Source: Datnioides undecimradiatus
Lineage: Eukaryota; Chordata; Actinopteri; Lobotiformes; Datnioididae
Direction of reading: 5' to 3'
Assembly: GCA_008933995.1 (NCBI GenBank)
Contig: WARS01000025.1
Location: 3,207,477-3,271,476, forward strand
Length of the DNA: 64,000 nt
The position numbers were made by a program, and so were the translations under genes. Numbering within the stretch: the stretch's first letter is position 1; every line of letters starts with the position of its first letter. Shown here piece by piece: positions 1-11,437 of the stretch. The notes under the pieces are model-generated. The model searched no databases, had not been told where the DNA came from, and worked only from the letters and a program-made list of their open reading frames with translations.

Positions 1-133
1 TCAGAGTAGTGGGAAGGTGAGAGATGCAGTGGGCCCACACATAAATGCACACATACAAATAAGTGTGTTCACACAAGCGCTTGCATGTATAGAAACATTG
101 GCATTTCACTCTGTCTTGCTCTTTCACACGCTT

Positions 134-160
134 ACACACACACGCGCGCACGCACACACA
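134..160. repeat. (AC)n/(GC)n alternating purine-pyrimidine tract
   Basis: 27 bp of strictly alternating pyrimidine and purine with a CGCGCG core between AC runs. Such tracts can adopt Z-DNA. The rest of 1-395 is unique sequence with scattered CA dinucleotides and no gene signal. Confidence 0.8.
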
Positions 161-395
161 GGCTGTTTGGCTGGAACCACTCATATGGTAATGACGGATA
201 CTCGGGGGAGGTTCAGTGGCACTTTTGACTCACAGAGCACACTTCCAAAGCCCTGCAAAATGTGAATAGTAAACATTCCTTGTTTGTGTCAGGATCTGTG
301 TGTGCACACGTGTGGGAGAAATCAACGCTATAACAAAGATCATACAGGCAAAATCCCAGTCGACCATGAAGCGACCACCCTGGACATGAACTGTA

Positions 396-407
396 TCCCC
401 CTAGTGG
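396..407 (-). promoter_or_regulatory. CTCF-like core motif
   Basis: The minus strand reads CCACTAGGGGGA, matching the core CCASYAGRKGGC at all but the last position. CTCF binds such cores as an insulator or loop anchor. A single 12-bp near-match is weak evidence. Confidence 0.25.
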
Positions 408-409
408 CT

Positions 410-1490
410 GTGAGAAATAACTGCACTAACCTTTCTCTGTGATCCTTACCTCTTTAGCAGCACTAAATGCTTTAAACATTTTAAACCGGTGACTATTTCA
501 CATTTTCTCTGACTCTACCATTAAAGTGTAACAGAATGTGAGGGCAGTGTTGATATGTCAGAAATACAGCTTCAGTGTTACAACACAGAGAACAACAAAT
601 GCTACCTTATGTGCAGATGGTACGTCTGCTTTGAATCTGTCAATGAAAAATAATGTGCCCAAAGTGACTATCTCTCTCTCTCTCCATGGGGCTAACAGCT
701 AGCAGAAGGTGTGATACAGACAGGGAAGCCATTCCGGTGTGAAAACCACAGGAGTACCCTCCCTCAGTTTCCTCGTATTGGCACTGTGCACCACAAAAGC
801 ACATGGAAAGTACCGCACTTCCTCTGACTCTGCATGGAATCAATTTTGAATTAGGTGAAAATGTAATGCTGGAGTGTTGTTGTTTTTTAAACAAATGATG
901 CGGTTCTGTAGAAATAAAATAAATTAAAATAAATAAGATCTTGCTTTCAAATTGTTTATGTTATATTGTAAAATAAAATCAATAGCACGTAAGCTGACTG
1001 CTTGTTTTGTCATTGGCTGAATGCAATAGACACCTCATACATCCTGGGTCAATAATGTTGTTGCCCCGCTGGAACCTTCTTCTTCTGAATTATTGGCCTT
1101 TAAATTCAGTATTTCTGGTTACACATCTGAGCACTTCTATTGATTTTAGACGTGCCATTATGTTGAAACTACTTTACATCAAGTGGAGAGATGGATTGCC
1201 ACATTTTAGGAGAAGTCTGGTCAATCCTCAGGAGACATTAAAAATACTGCTGTGGTAGTGTTAGAGCAGATGACAGTTGCGACTAAGTGCAGCAAACACA
1301 CATTGGGGAAAACAGCAGATTGAAAGTGCGCTTCCTAAAACAGGCAATAAGTAAAGGTCAGGAACTATGTGTGAGAATCTGAGGTTGGACTGTAACAGTG
1401 ATTGGAGATTTGTGTCCTTGCCTGCAATGGCATCGATTTTGGGGTGGCAAAATAAAGGCTAGTCACACAGAGCTGCAGTCTGTTGAGCAT
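410..1490. other. Unique AT-leaning sequence, no gene seen
   Basis: Complex, non-repetitive sequence apart from an A/T-rich patch at 911-937 built from AAAT-like units. Open frames here are short and lack splice-site context. Confidence 0.6.
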
Positions 1491-1491
1491 G

Positions 1492-1492
<1 letters not shown>

Positions 1493-1525
<33 letters not shown>
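1493..1525. repeat. (CA)16 microsatellite
   Basis: 33 bp of uninterrupted CA dinucleotides flanked by unique sequence. Perfect arrays of this length are usually polymorphic in fish. Confidence 0.97.
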
Positions 1526-1526
<1 letters not shown>

Positions 1527-2784
1527 ATGGCTGGAACACACACCATGACCAACATGCTGCTGGTGGAAGCCAGAATAAGCTGCTGACTATAGCATCACTA
1601 TGGTCTGACATGGGCCATGCAAGCACAGTGAGGTGAGTGGGCTGGAGCAGAATGTCATCCAAAGTCATACAGCATGCTGGGAAACTTAAATTACCACAAC
1701 ACTTGTGTGAGGAATTCCACCAAATCCCTGAAACATGCATGGGCAAACCCGGTGTTGGTGCCAGCAAAGGGTCATGAACCTTATTTTTGCAGCATATGAT
1801 AATATCACGGGTATTGTTTCAAAATTTACTTACAACTGAAAATGCTATTCGTAAAAACTCTCTGTGTATAAGAAAAAGGTCTTGCATTCTATTAGAAGTG
1901 TTGTGCAATGCTGAGATCAGGAATTGTGGTAAGTTATACTGAACTGAAAACAGCAGTAAAGGTTGTAAATGTCCATTAGATCCTGCAAAACTACTTCCTA
2001 AATCAACTTTAATCCACCACACTCAGTGTAGCTGTGCGTGAAATAGCAATAAATGATAATTGGTATTTAAAGTGTATTTACATTTATTTCCATGTGGGTG
2101 CATATTTGGGTTTCACTGATGTCAACCTGTTGATTTTATCAGCTGGTTTATAGTTTACACACGTGTCAGTTCTCTATAAACAGATACCTGCATATGTCTG
2201 CAGAATCTGTATGCAAGAGACAAGGTTTTGGTACATTCTGGTTTTTGTTGATAGTCCAGTGTAGTCCGGCCAGTATTGACCAGTCACATCTGAGTGGTCT
2301 TTGATTCCATGAAGGCATATCTGTTACATGGGTATCCCCTGGCAACAACAAAAGCCCCAGAACATTGAATTTTGCCCCCAGAGGCTAATCCGTCCTCAGA
2401 TGATGATCAGGGATTGCTTCGCAACCAATCTTTAACTCATTCAGGACACTCACAGATGGTCCTTTGCTATAGTGACGCTGTTAATGCTACAGTGTCACAA
2501 AATATTTATTAGTTGATTTTTAAAAGCTCAGACACAACAGAAAGAGTGCAAGCCAAATGTGCACACAGAGGTCTCCTGGGGTCTCCTCTCTAAGCCCTTG
2601 GGCCCCTACACTGTACAAGATATCAATCAGAAACATTTTGGAGTGGCAAGAGCGTAGACGCATGCCAAATGCCACTGTAACCCAACCTGCCACACTTTGC
2701 TCAGGTTTCGACCCTCTTTGTCAAACCACAGCAGAGCGTTAAGCATTCAACCAGGCAAGGCAGGACATGCAATAAGAGCCGAAA
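1526..2784. other. Unique sequence, no gene seen
   Basis: Mixed-composition DNA without repeats or convincing exons. At 2,331-2,346 a weak RFX X-box-like sequence (GTATCC, 3 nt, GGCAAC) has one mismatch in its left half. Confidence 0.6.
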
Positions 2785-2824
2785 AAGAGAGAGAGAAAGA
2801 AAGAGAGAGAGAAACAGAGAGAGC
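2785..2824. repeat. (GA)n-rich microsatellite, interrupted
   Basis: AG dinucleotides broken by AAAG and AAC units. All but a few bases are purines on the plus strand. Confidence 0.85.
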
Positions 2825-3019
2825 GCTAGATGGACGGAGACAACTGAGAAGAACATTCACTGTGAAAGAGACAAGAAGAAAGAAAACAACATATCGTCAC
2901 TACATAATGGCAATGTGTCTTTCCACGCATTCTATTCATACCGACAGCAATACAATGGTAGCTGTCTGATTGCCCAAATCTGTCCAGCTCACTGAAACAT
3001 ATGGCAGACAGAGAGAAAA

Positions 3020-3064
3020 GGGGGGGGGTGGAGAGAATAACAGAAGGAAAGGGGGCTAGGAGGC
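3020..3064 (+). repeat. G-rich tract with G9 run
   Basis: Nine consecutive G at 3,020-3,028 are followed by GG, AAAGGGGG and GGAGG clusters. Several short G runs within 45 bp could form a loose G-quadruplex on the plus strand. Confidence 0.6.
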
Positions 3065-3577
3065 GGACTGGATCCATCTCTCAGTGTCAATCAATGCCAG
3101 GACTAACCCCTTTTCAATATATAGCTTCGGGCGAGATGGACTGGTGCGAGACTAGTGGGGGAGTGTGGATGATTTGACATTAATCTCAGGGTATTAACGA
3201 GGATGTGGCACACTGCTGAGGGATGCCAGGCTGGTCGCGTAGTGTTGCTGGAGCAGGCAATCACGTATGATCCGCTATTCATTGCCAAGAGTTCAATCAA
3301 AGGCAGACAGATGAAAACATCTGTCTATATGAGTGGAAGACTGGTCAGAGAGGATACGTCTAAACATATGTGGTTTCTAAAACAAGTACTGCAGGTCACA
3401 CAAGAATGACTGATGGCGCAGTACATGCACAATGTCTTTTGGCATAGTATTTTATGTTTTATGACAAGCTATAAAGGGGACGTACTGAGCTTTTACAAAA
3501 GGCATGACATCAACTCAATGCTCTACTGCTTTCCGTTACAGAAGCAAAACATTCATTCAGTTCATTAATGACACGTC

Positions 3578-3610
3578 TTTCCTTCCTTCCCTCCCTCCCT
3601 CCTTCCTCCT
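3578..3610. repeat. (CCTT)/(CCCT) tetranucleotide tract
   Basis: CCTTCCTTCC followed by CTCCCTCCCTCC forms a pure pyrimidine tract of about 30 bp. The short frames that cross it reflect composition only. Confidence 0.85.
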
Positions 3611-4490
3611 GGCTCAACTCTTCTCTCAATTGGAGGATGAGTGGGCAAAAAACCCCACGGAGTGGAACTGAACTCATTCTGTGCTTTAATTCACTATTCT
3701 CTGTTTTATGTTTGCGATTAGGCATATCTACTACACAGCAGGATTTTAATTAATGCGTTTCCCCGGATGCCTGCACTGTGAGGGAAGGTGCTTTGTGGGT
3801 GCAAATCAGGGAAATGTCATTGTTAGCGGGGAAGTAACTACAGAGACTTGCGCTGGCAGTGTAGAAACTATGCAGAATATTGACCTCTGTAATGGCCCTC
3901 CTGTTGGGTTTGGTTCTATTGAGGTTAATCCTCTGCAGGTGATTTATTTTAGCCTGGTTGTTTAGGAACATGAGATTAAAAAGAAAGTTCCAGAAAAGCT
4001 CAATTCATTGCTCAACACCTCGACAATTTGTTGCTTTGAGATATAAGCAGTATAGCTAAGACAACAGGGGTGTTGGTAGGTGGCCAGAGTGTGACTGTGC
4101 CATGGCAGCATCAATACAATGTAACTAAAGAGGAAAGTTAAAGAAATACAGAGAGGTAGAGGAAAAAATCAATTTGAAGTTTTGTGAGAGAGCAAGCATA
4201 TGTGCACTTATGTTTGTTTCTATTGGTGCTACTTCAGTCTCCACCACCTCACATCTGGGATCTGACACCATAGCAGACAGAGCCGCAGGGGGACCCCTGG
4301 CTCAGTGACTGACCGTTGTGGCATTAAAGGTGTGGTACCTGTTAGCCTGCAGGTCCAGGCGGCCTACTAATCTAACCTTATCCCCCTGCTGAGAGATAGA
4401 CAGAAAAAGCAAGGAGAGAGGCAAAGAGAAGGACAAGAATGTTATTGTGAGGGATGATGGTGTTGGACGTGAAAGGGGACAAGTGTCTGG
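3611..4490. other. Unique sequence, no gene seen
   Basis: Moderately complex DNA. Frames of 70-73 codons on opposite strands at 3,750-3,971 overlap each other and lack coding features. Confidence 0.55.
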
Positions 4491-4494
4491 AGGC

Positions 4495-4740
4495 TTTCTA
4501 ACTCATTTCTCCCCCTGCTCTCCTCTCCTTCCTCAATCTCCCCCATGGCTTCAAAGGGTGAGTGACAGGTCTCCCTGCTATCATTCCCTTCACTGCTGAG
4601 CTGCCTTAGAGCACTGTGACCAGGCAGGGGGCTCACAGCTCTGCTTTTGTTACTCATTTCCCTTCTCTGCTATTGCTTTTGCTCTTTTTCCTCTCTCTCA
4701 CTTCCTCTATCTCTTCCTCGCCCTCTGTCTCAATCTGTAA
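4495..4740 (+). repeat. Pyrimidine-rich tract
   Basis: Long CT-rich stretches such as CTCTTTTTCCTCTCTCTCAC at 4,681-4,700 are interspersed with unique words. No AG acceptor with downstream coding sequence follows. Confidence 0.6.
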
Positions 4741-5204
4741 GTCATGAGGTTGACTAAAATACCTGCAGGCTTATGGCCGGTTCAATCTTGAGAACATTTG
4801 TGACCGCTTGGCTTCTAACAACTCACTCAGTTTGTGAAATCTTTTCCTTCCTCCACCTATTTCTCTGCAGCTGGAACAACACGTTTTGTTTGTTGCCTCC
4901 AATTCATTCTCTTTTGATTGTGCTGAAATCATTGGTTGTGAAAACACTGCAGACTTGATGGGTTGTTTTTTAATTCCTCTCTGCACACCTTGTTGGCATA
5001 TGGTTTTCGATGGTGACCATTTTCTCCAGACAATATAGGAAAACTTCCTGGCGCTTGATGCTGTGATGTATGTGGAAGTGGACAGGAAAGGCTCTTCTGT
5101 CAAATAAATAAGTCACAACACGCACAAATGAATATTGTGCCCAGTAAAGAGCAGCAAGACATGCTACAACTGAATTGTCCATTTCCTATTCTTTATTAAA
5201 CATC
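4741..5204. other. Unique sequence, no gene seen
   Basis: Non-repetitive DNA. A minus-strand frame of 110 codons (4,771-5,103) overlaps plus and minus frames of 60-70 codons and carries no recognisable domain. Confidence 0.5.
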
Positions 5205-5440
5205 ACCATCTCTTGTTCTTCTTTCATTTCAGCTTTCTATTCTCATGACCTTGCATCGTTTCTTTATCCACTGATTTTTCAGCTGCCATTTTCCCTCGGC
5301 ATATGCATCATTCCATCACTTTCGCTGTGCAGAGAAGATGTCAGAGCTCGTCTCTCTCTGCAAAACCCCTCCATACGTGGTCCTTCTCTTCCTCCATCTT
5401 TTCCCATCCAATTCCTCTTTCCCTGTCTCATTAGAGCCAC
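5205..5440 (+). repeat. Pyrimidine-rich tract
   Basis: Plus strand is dominated by C and T, with runs such as TTCTCTTCCTCCATCTTTTC. This explains the lack of stops in the plus frame across it. Confidence 0.55.
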
Positions 5441-5559
5441 AGCAGGGTGTTAGAGGCGACAGGTAGAGATCTCCTGACAGACCTCATTTAGTGCAGACAA
5501 ATACCTGGCCTGGCTGAGAAAAAAACCATACGCACATTTCTCTTTCAAAGCAATTATTT

Positions 5560-5800
5560 CCTCTACTGTTTTTCCTTTCTTACCCTGTTATTCTGCAGTG
5601 ATAAGAGCTACTGTTCCCGCCACTGCTGCTGCAGCTTCTGGCTGGGCCTCAAGGACCCCACAGAGGCAACGGCATAATTTCAGCGCACATCACCACCTGT
5701 GTCTCTATTAGTGGTGCAACCCGTTGGCAGTGCTACAGTCTTGTGTGCACCCCATTATATTTGTGACCAGAGGCCACAGTGTGAGAGCTAAAAGGCTTTG
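5560..5800. other. Complex GC-richer block after a polypyrimidine/AG junction
   Basis: A pyrimidine stretch ends in CTGCAG at about 5,599, followed by 140 bp of higher-GC, non-repetitive sequence. One frame stays open for about 36 codons, ends at a stop, and has no donor site. It could be a conserved noncoding element; an exon is less likely. Confidence 0.25.
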
Positions 5801-7300
5801 GGAGCCATTAATGAAGTCAACATGCTCCCCGGAGTAGTGAGGGCATCAAATCAGCCTATTGTGTCGAATCAAGACTTGGCCTTTCAGGCGACACAGCAGT
5901 GCACAAACTCAGAGCTATCGATGCGTTTCATTTGGAGGCGTGTGCCTGGTAAACTGCACAAATATAGCCTTCTAATCACATTGAAATTATATTTGTGTTC
6001 TGTATTTCGTGTAAGTGCACGTGTGCACTTGGCAGGCAGGGAGAGGTTGTACGCAGGTGTCCACACCTGTGAGAATCATAGCACCCAGGAAAGTGGACAT
6101 ATGGCAGAGCAAGAGGCGGCTAGCTTTGATGTTAGAGGAAACAGAGGGAAGAGGAAAATGACAAGAAGTTTGAGGAGGAAGAGATGTAAAGAAATATCTA
6201 TCTCCACCACACCTGCCAGTTTGCTAAAGTAAATAAAAAAGTAAATTAAAACCATAACGTTTAACCAAATAGGATGCTTTCTATCACTGTAAATGTCAGT
6301 ATATTTGAGTTTTAGTTACTACAAATCATTTGTAGTTCCCTGCCTCCTTTCCTCCCACAATGACTGGCATGCAGCCTTCAGATAGAGGAACCTTCTAGCC
6401 AAAATCTCTGCCCAAAGTGCAGAGAGCATATGTGCATGGGAGCTTGTTTGGGAAGTTGGTTAAGTCCAGACTGCAGACAGAAAAAGCAAGTCCAACATGT
6501 ACACTTGCAACAATGGAAGAACAATGATACTCATTCTTTCCACTGAGTCACATCGGTCATGTTGATGTTACTTTTTTCAGCTGACAACGTGCTTCCTAAA
6601 CTGTCAATCACCAATTTATCCAACCGTTGAAGATAACAATATCTGTTTGTCTTTTAAGCAAAGGAGACAGAGAATCACTGACCTTAGATAACCCTGAGCC
6701 ATGTTTAATTAGCAATGTAAGATACAAACCTTAGATCAGCTTTGCACAGAACAGGTATCGAGCACTTGTAATGAGTCGGATGAACAAGAGCTTTTTACGT
6801 AATGATCTGGTGACAGACTTTGATCAGCATTCACAGGATCATCTCACAAACAACCCCACTGTGACCTTTGTAAGGTTGTGTTTCACAGCACAAGGACAGG
6901 GGTGCATTCTTTCATCTTAACGGGACAACCTCAATAGGCTTTGCTTGATTGGACCATGCTCTGCTTCTATAAATGTCAATCAGCAGTCTCTCCAAAAATG
7001 GTGGTGAAGAAGAAGGGCCAGGTCCCCAAAGAGATGTCTAGGTCTGATAATAACCTACTGACAGGCTCAGATCAACTTTAGCCAAGGTGAAGGGATGACT
7101 TTGAGAAGTCTTTTGCCCCTATTTTTTCACCAGACTATGCTTTGTTTTAGTGGTTATCTATCTCTTTCCTTTACTGCTTATCAGCCTGTCCTCTTCTCCC
7201 TGGTCAATACTAATTTTCAGCTTGTTTACCAGGGCAAACAGAGCAGTTCATTGACTTCAAGGGTGTGATTGGCTTCCTGGGAGATAAGCACAAACACAAA
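5801..7300. other. Unique sequence with one CArG box, no gene seen
   Basis: The plus frame at 5,798-6,232 (144 codons) is not low-complexity but is within chance length for this base composition and resembles no family I know. The remainder is ordinary unique DNA. Confidence 0.5.
6992..7001 (+). promoter_or_regulatory. CArG box (SRF-type)
   Basis: CCAAAAATGG fits CC(A/T)6GG exactly. A TATAAAT sequence lies about 20 bp upstream at 6,969. A 27-codon frame starting at the ATG inside the box is too short to call. SRF sites drive muscle and serum-response genes, but a lone match occurs by chance in tens of kilobases. Confidence 0.3.
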
Positions 7301-7570
7301 AGTACACAAAGAAACACATAAACACAAGTGTACACTCATACGTGCTCAGAGAAAAGGTTCAGCGACAAAAACCGAAAGAAAGCGTAGTAAAAAGTAACGT
7401 ATGAGTGGAGAAGGCAGTGTTTGTGTGAGTGCGCCTGTGTGTGTGTGCATCCAGGTGTGTGAATAATAGATGGGGAACTGAGAGCCAGACACTGTCTGAG
7501 AGCAGACATCACCCTGGATCCCGTTACCACACACTGCCATCAGAATAACTCTGGAGACACAAGCATAGAC

Positions 7571-7735
7571 ACACAGGCACACATGCACGCACGTATGCAA
7601 CACACACACAAACACTCACACACACACACACACAAACGCACACAAGCACACTACTGCCCCAAGTTCATGCATTAATACACAAGCACAGAGCTTCACACGT
7701 GCACAATCCTGTGCACACACAATCACATATACAGA
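7571..7735. repeat. Cryptically simple CA-rich region
   Basis: CA dinucleotides dominate, with ACAC cores at about 7,600-7,650 interrupted by GCAC, AAAC and TCAC. It looks like a decayed microsatellite. The upstream 7,290-7,460 is also CA/GT-rich. Confidence 0.8.
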
Positions 7736-7883
7736 GTGACCTTTCTGCACCCCAGTGCTTCACCTTTCGACACAACACTATCTCTGCCCTGTCTTTGCTC
7801 AGGTGTAATCATAGAGTTGAGTAACATGATCTCAGGACAGGAATTTTAACTAAATCAACCACCAATTTTTGTTTCTGAAAGTA

Positions 7884-7930
7884 TTTAGTTTTATACGAGT
7901 ATAAGAGTTTATAAGAGTTTAGTTTTATAC
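7884..7930. repeat. Short local duplication
   Basis: TTTAGTTTTATAC occurs at 7,884-7,896 and again at 7,918-7,930, with ATAAGAGTTT repeated between them. This is consistent with replication slippage. Confidence 0.7.
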
Positions 7931-7969
7931 TGCTGTCAGTATGATACTAGTATGAGACTAGTGTGTGGT

Positions 7970-8008
7970 ACACACACACACGGGCACACGAATCCATGTG
8001 CTGACGTG

Positions 8009-8043
<35 letters not shown>
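7970..8043. repeat. (CA)n microsatellites, paired
   Basis: A short CA run at 7,970-7,981 and a perfect (AC)14 at 8,016-8,043 are separated by CA-rich imperfect sequence. Confidence 0.95.
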
Positions 8044-8090
8044 GTATTAAATCTATGGATCACTGACTGAAGGTAAAGATCACACATACT

Positions 8091-8106
8091 CATGAATTCA
8101 TGAATT
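8091..8106. repeat. Tandem palindromic CATGAATT x2
   Basis: Two adjacent copies of CATGAATT create a self-complementary core (TCATGAATTCATGA). Too short to assign a function. Confidence 0.6.
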
Positions 8107-8511
8107 ACCAATGGCCTTACCTTTCCTTTTGGACGTGCAGATTTGTGCGCTTGTGTATGAGCGTGTGTGCACCAGAGTGTATATGGGAAGCATTCATTGC
8201 CTACCCTTCAGTTTTATGTTGTGGTGATTTATGAGGTACCTACCAAAGTTTCTAATTAAATAGGGAAGCACCTCACAACCAATTCCTCAGAGATAAGCAG
8301 CTGTGAATTTCTGTGCTCCCTCCTTATTGTCTGCGGAAGTGTGTATGTGTGCATGTAGCATGTGTGTGTATTCCCTTGTTTTCAGTCCCAAGGGCGATTC
8401 CTTTTTTGCTCATCTCTTCTCTTTGCCTTTATTCCTTTATTAAACAGACTGGCGCACTCCCTCTATTATACCTGTTTTCCCACTGAAGTGAAAAATTGCA
8501 TTGCTGGCATA

Positions 8512-8690
8512 GCAGGGGACAGAGAGAGGGAGACAAAGAGACAGGCAGAGAGCGAGAAAATGAAAAACAAGGAGAGTGGAGGAGGACAGAGAGAGCGAGG
8601 AATAACACTGCAGTAAACCCTCGAGGCATGTGCGATAGTAATGGCAATCATAGGAGGAAAGATGGTGAGACTGAGACAGAGCGAGAAGAC
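8512..8690 (+). repeat. Purine-rich (GA)n-like tract
   Basis: The plus strand is mostly G and A (GAGAGGGAGACAAAGAGACA and similar). Opposite-strand frames of 137-146 codons here are translations of the CT-rich complement, giving Ser/Leu-rich peptides, and were discarded. Confidence 0.75.
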
Positions 8691-8744
8691 TAAAGGCCAA
8701 TGTCCACTGCAAATGGTTGGGATGCATTCCATGAAGACTGTGTT

Positions 8745-8782
8745 TATTTGTGTGTGCATGTGTGTGCTTGTGTGTGTGTTGG
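8745..8782. repeat. (TG)n microsatellite, interrupted
   Basis: TG dinucleotides with GCATG and GCTTG interruptions over about 37 bp. Confidence 0.85.
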
Positions 8783-9116
8783 AGCCACAGAGCGGGGGTT
8801 GATATAGTGGTTCCAGTGTCAAGCAGTTGCAGTAGACAAGCATAAAATAGCATAACATTTTATGTCCTGGGTAAATAGTCAATGAAAGTACTACATTTAT
8901 CCACAATAAACATAAAAACCAGAATGCAATTAATGTGCAACTGTGTTCTTAAAGCAATAATATAAATCTACTGCTTTATCCCCTTGTTGACATAAGTGTA
9001 TTGACTATCTGCGCTAAAGGAACCTGTGAATTTGTGTTGTGAATGCAAAAACTTAAACACAAGCAAAAAGCTACACTGTGTGCAATAATCTGTGATAGAA
9101 GTTTTATACTAAACCA
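8783..9116. other. Unique AT-leaning sequence, nothing seen
   Basis: Ordinary complex DNA without repeats, motifs of note or coding signal. Confidence 0.55.
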
Positions 9117-9140
9117 TCACACACACACACACAAAAAAAA
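9117..9140. repeat. (CA)8 followed by A8
   Basis: CA dinucleotides run directly into eight A residues. A short transposon tail is an alternative to a plain microsatellite, but no body is visible upstream. Confidence 0.85.
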
Positions 9141-9719
9141 GTGGGTCACAGTACTGAACAAATCATGCTCGGAGCCACAGGTGGTGCATGTTTTCTGCTA
9201 TGCCGTGATTTTACTTCTAAAGTGAATAACTTCTACAGTGAGGAAAAAAAAACACAAAATAAAGAGCAAAGTCAGGAAAACCAGAAACACTCTTAAGTTC
9301 TTTTCTCTCTCTGGTCCCATTTTACTCTCACTCCAAACATCTAACAGAGGCAAACACATTAATCACAGCACAAGGTGATTTCTACATCTCCCTGTATGCA
9401 GTGTAATACCTCACCCTGAATTATGTCTGACACAGTGGAATTGTATCATTAGGATATGGGCCCACTTAGACCTTTATACAGCAACAAGGCTTTTTTTTAG
9501 CTTGATGTATTAGCCTGAGTGACACTTATTACTAGGTGGTATAGCGATTTATTCAAGTTTTGTAATATAAGGCAAACAATATATTCCATCTACTTTGCTT
9601 ACAAGGAGTAAAGGAGTCAAGAAAATGAGTTCATGACCAGGTTGGGAATCAGTTAGTCTTCTTGGTCTCTGTATTATTTTCAAACACATTCCCTCTCATC
9701 TACCAATGAAGACATCACA
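9141..9719. other. Unique sequence, nothing seen
   Basis: Includes short A8 and T8 homopolymers (9,244; 9,491). No exon-like or hairpin structure noticed. Confidence 0.5.
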
Positions 9720-9965
9720 AGTATAAGCCGTCCTTTCACTGACTCTACGGGAGGTTTTTCTAAAATTAGCGCTTCTTTATCAAGGGAGCACATTAGAGTT
9801 TCACGCCCATGCATTATGCCGTAGCACAAAAGCAATGTATTGTGCATGATAATGGAGGCTTCACAGTGGGAGTCAAATAACTTTACCCCATAAATAAATG
9901 AGCGTGTTGTTTCAGGATGGTTGGTTATCTAATCACAAAGACGAGGGAACAAATAAAAGGAGCAT
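9720..9965. promoter_or_regulatory. Conserved-noncoding-element-like block
   Basis: High-complexity, repeat-free sequence with clustered factor-like words: CATGCATTATGCC around 9,808, CATAAATAAATGAG around 9,888 and TTATCTAATC around 9,924 (GATA plus homeodomain-like). No frame is usefully open. Confidence 0.35.
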
Positions 9966-10120
9966 GCAAGCATGTTTGAATACAAATAATACCTTTAATA
10001 CTATGTTTCACTGTGTAAAAGTGTAGATGTGTGAGTCTGTGTGTTATTGTGCACAGTCAAAACATGGAAACACATTAGTTAGTGTAGTGTAAACTGTGGG
10101 TTGATATGAATTCTGATGTG

Positions 10121-10670
10121 TAGGGCTGGCCCCTAACAGTTGTCTAAAACAATAGCTGATCAGAAAAGGCTTCGTCTCCATGGCAGCTGCGCCTTGTCGT
10201 TAGGGCTGTGACAAAAGTATCAGGGGGTTAGGCCACGGACCTTTTCACTTGTAGCAAGGCAATTTGCTGCCCATTACAGCTGCCATTAGCTAGTTAGCTC
10301 AGTTAGCCGTGTAGCTAACGGTGCTTTTACTTTAACTAGCAGACTCTGCCAGATCTGGTAGCGTGGAACACAGGGGGACTGTTTGGGGAGGGCTGTGTTT
10401 ACGCTGCTCACACAGCAGTGAGAAGTGGAGGGGGTTTACAAGCACAGCAGTGATTTACAGCAGCTCGGAGCAGGACTCTGAATCCAGGGTCAACAAAGAG
10501 AAGACACATGGGGACATGACAGGTGTGATGCGGGAGTAGTGCGAGTTTGTAGTGAGGTCATACTGTGGTATTGTGTTGAGGACAACTGTACTAATGTGTC
10601 AAAGGAAGGACTAATAACTTGAATATTGTTCTGTATTGAGTGGATATAAACTTTGCTGATATGGCGGTTT
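10121..10670 (+). mobile_element. hAT-like nonautonomous element, degraded
   Basis: Starts TAGGGCTGGCCCCTAACAGT, resembling the 5' terminus of fish hAT elements, and carries an internal TAGGGCTGTGACAAAAGTAT at about 10,200 and a TTAGCTAGTTAGCTCAGTTA-like repeat near 10,288. No matching 3' terminus ending in CAGCCCTA was found, so the right end is approximate and probably truncated. No transposase frame is present. The family call is from memory of such termini. Confidence 0.45.
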
Positions 10671-10680
10671 AAGCGCATCT

Positions 10681-10994
10681 AATAACCACAGTCGTTCTCT
10701 GCATTACCTCAAAGTCCCACTCTGCCTCGTCTCCTCCTCCTCTCCATCCTCCATCTCTTATCATAATATCTACACCGTCTCCCTACTATGCCCTTTTACA
10801 GTGTGACATATCAAAAGTATGATGAGCAAGACCAAGTGTCCCTGTCAGAGCAGAGCAAGCCTGAATGACAGAGAGAGCAAGAGACAAAGAGAAGAGATTG
10901 AGAGGAAGTGAGACAGATCACCTGCAGAACGTTCAGACAGTGATGGGTGTAAGCTGCACTAAAACTTGAAGACAGATAAAAGTTAATTCTTTCT
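10681..10994. other. Unique sequence grading into purine-rich DNA
   Basis: A short CT-rich patch (10,730-10,760) is followed by purine-rich words toward the GA array. No gene seen. Confidence 0.5.
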
Positions 10995-11039
10995 CAGAGA
11001 GAGAGAGACAGAGACAGAGAGAGAGAGAGAGAGAGAGAG
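10995..11039. repeat. (AG)n microsatellite, interrupted
   Basis: About 45 bp of AG dinucleotides with two ACAG interruptions; the 3' half is perfect. Confidence 0.95.
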
Positions 11040-11417
11040 GAGTCTAAGAGGATATTTGGTGAATGGAGCCTGTCAGCTCACGTTGTGCAGAAATCCTCTT
11101 ATACCTCAAAATTTCAATTAGGTGGGGAAGCGTTTTGCTGTGGTGCGCTTCTCTCATTCTGCACAGGAAGTACAAGGTGCATGAGGTGGGATTTGTCACA
11201 GCAGCGACAGGCCTGCTCCACCTACATTATGATTCAAAGAATACGCACACAAACACGCACACACAAAGAAAGCTCCCCCTTCCTCCTGCCAAAGCCATTT
11301 CAAGTGACAACAGTGGTACAGTTGATGCTACTTCAGTGTTCAGTGAGCAGTGTTGCAATTGAGTTTGTTCCACTGAAGAGGATCTGAAATTTAAACTCCA
11401 CAGGTTTGTGTTGGGCT

Positions 11418-11437
11418 GCTGTCATCTGTATGACAGC
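11418..11437. repeat. 8-bp perfect hairpin with TGACAG arms
   Basis: GCTGTCAT, loop CTGT, then ATGACAGC. Each arm holds TGACA(G), the core of TALE homeodomain sites. A handful of 8-bp hairpins is expected by chance in 64 kb. Confidence 0.5.

Noticed and set aside
2330-2346. X-box-like GTATCC-CCT-GGCAAC
   Set aside because: One mismatch; such near-matches are expected about fifteen times per 64 kb.
5798-6232. 144-codon plus frame of mixed composition
   Set aside because: Not low-complexity, but several frames of this length are expected by chance in 64 kb; no splice sites, no recognised domain.
6999-7082. 27-codon frame MVVKKKGQVPKEM... just after a CArG box and TATA-like sequence
   Set aside because: Far too short, its ATG overlaps the CArG box, and nothing supports transcription.
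8440-8906. 137- and 146-codon overlapping minus frames
   Set aside because: Both read the CT-rich complement of a GA-rich tract in different frames, which shows the openness is compositional.
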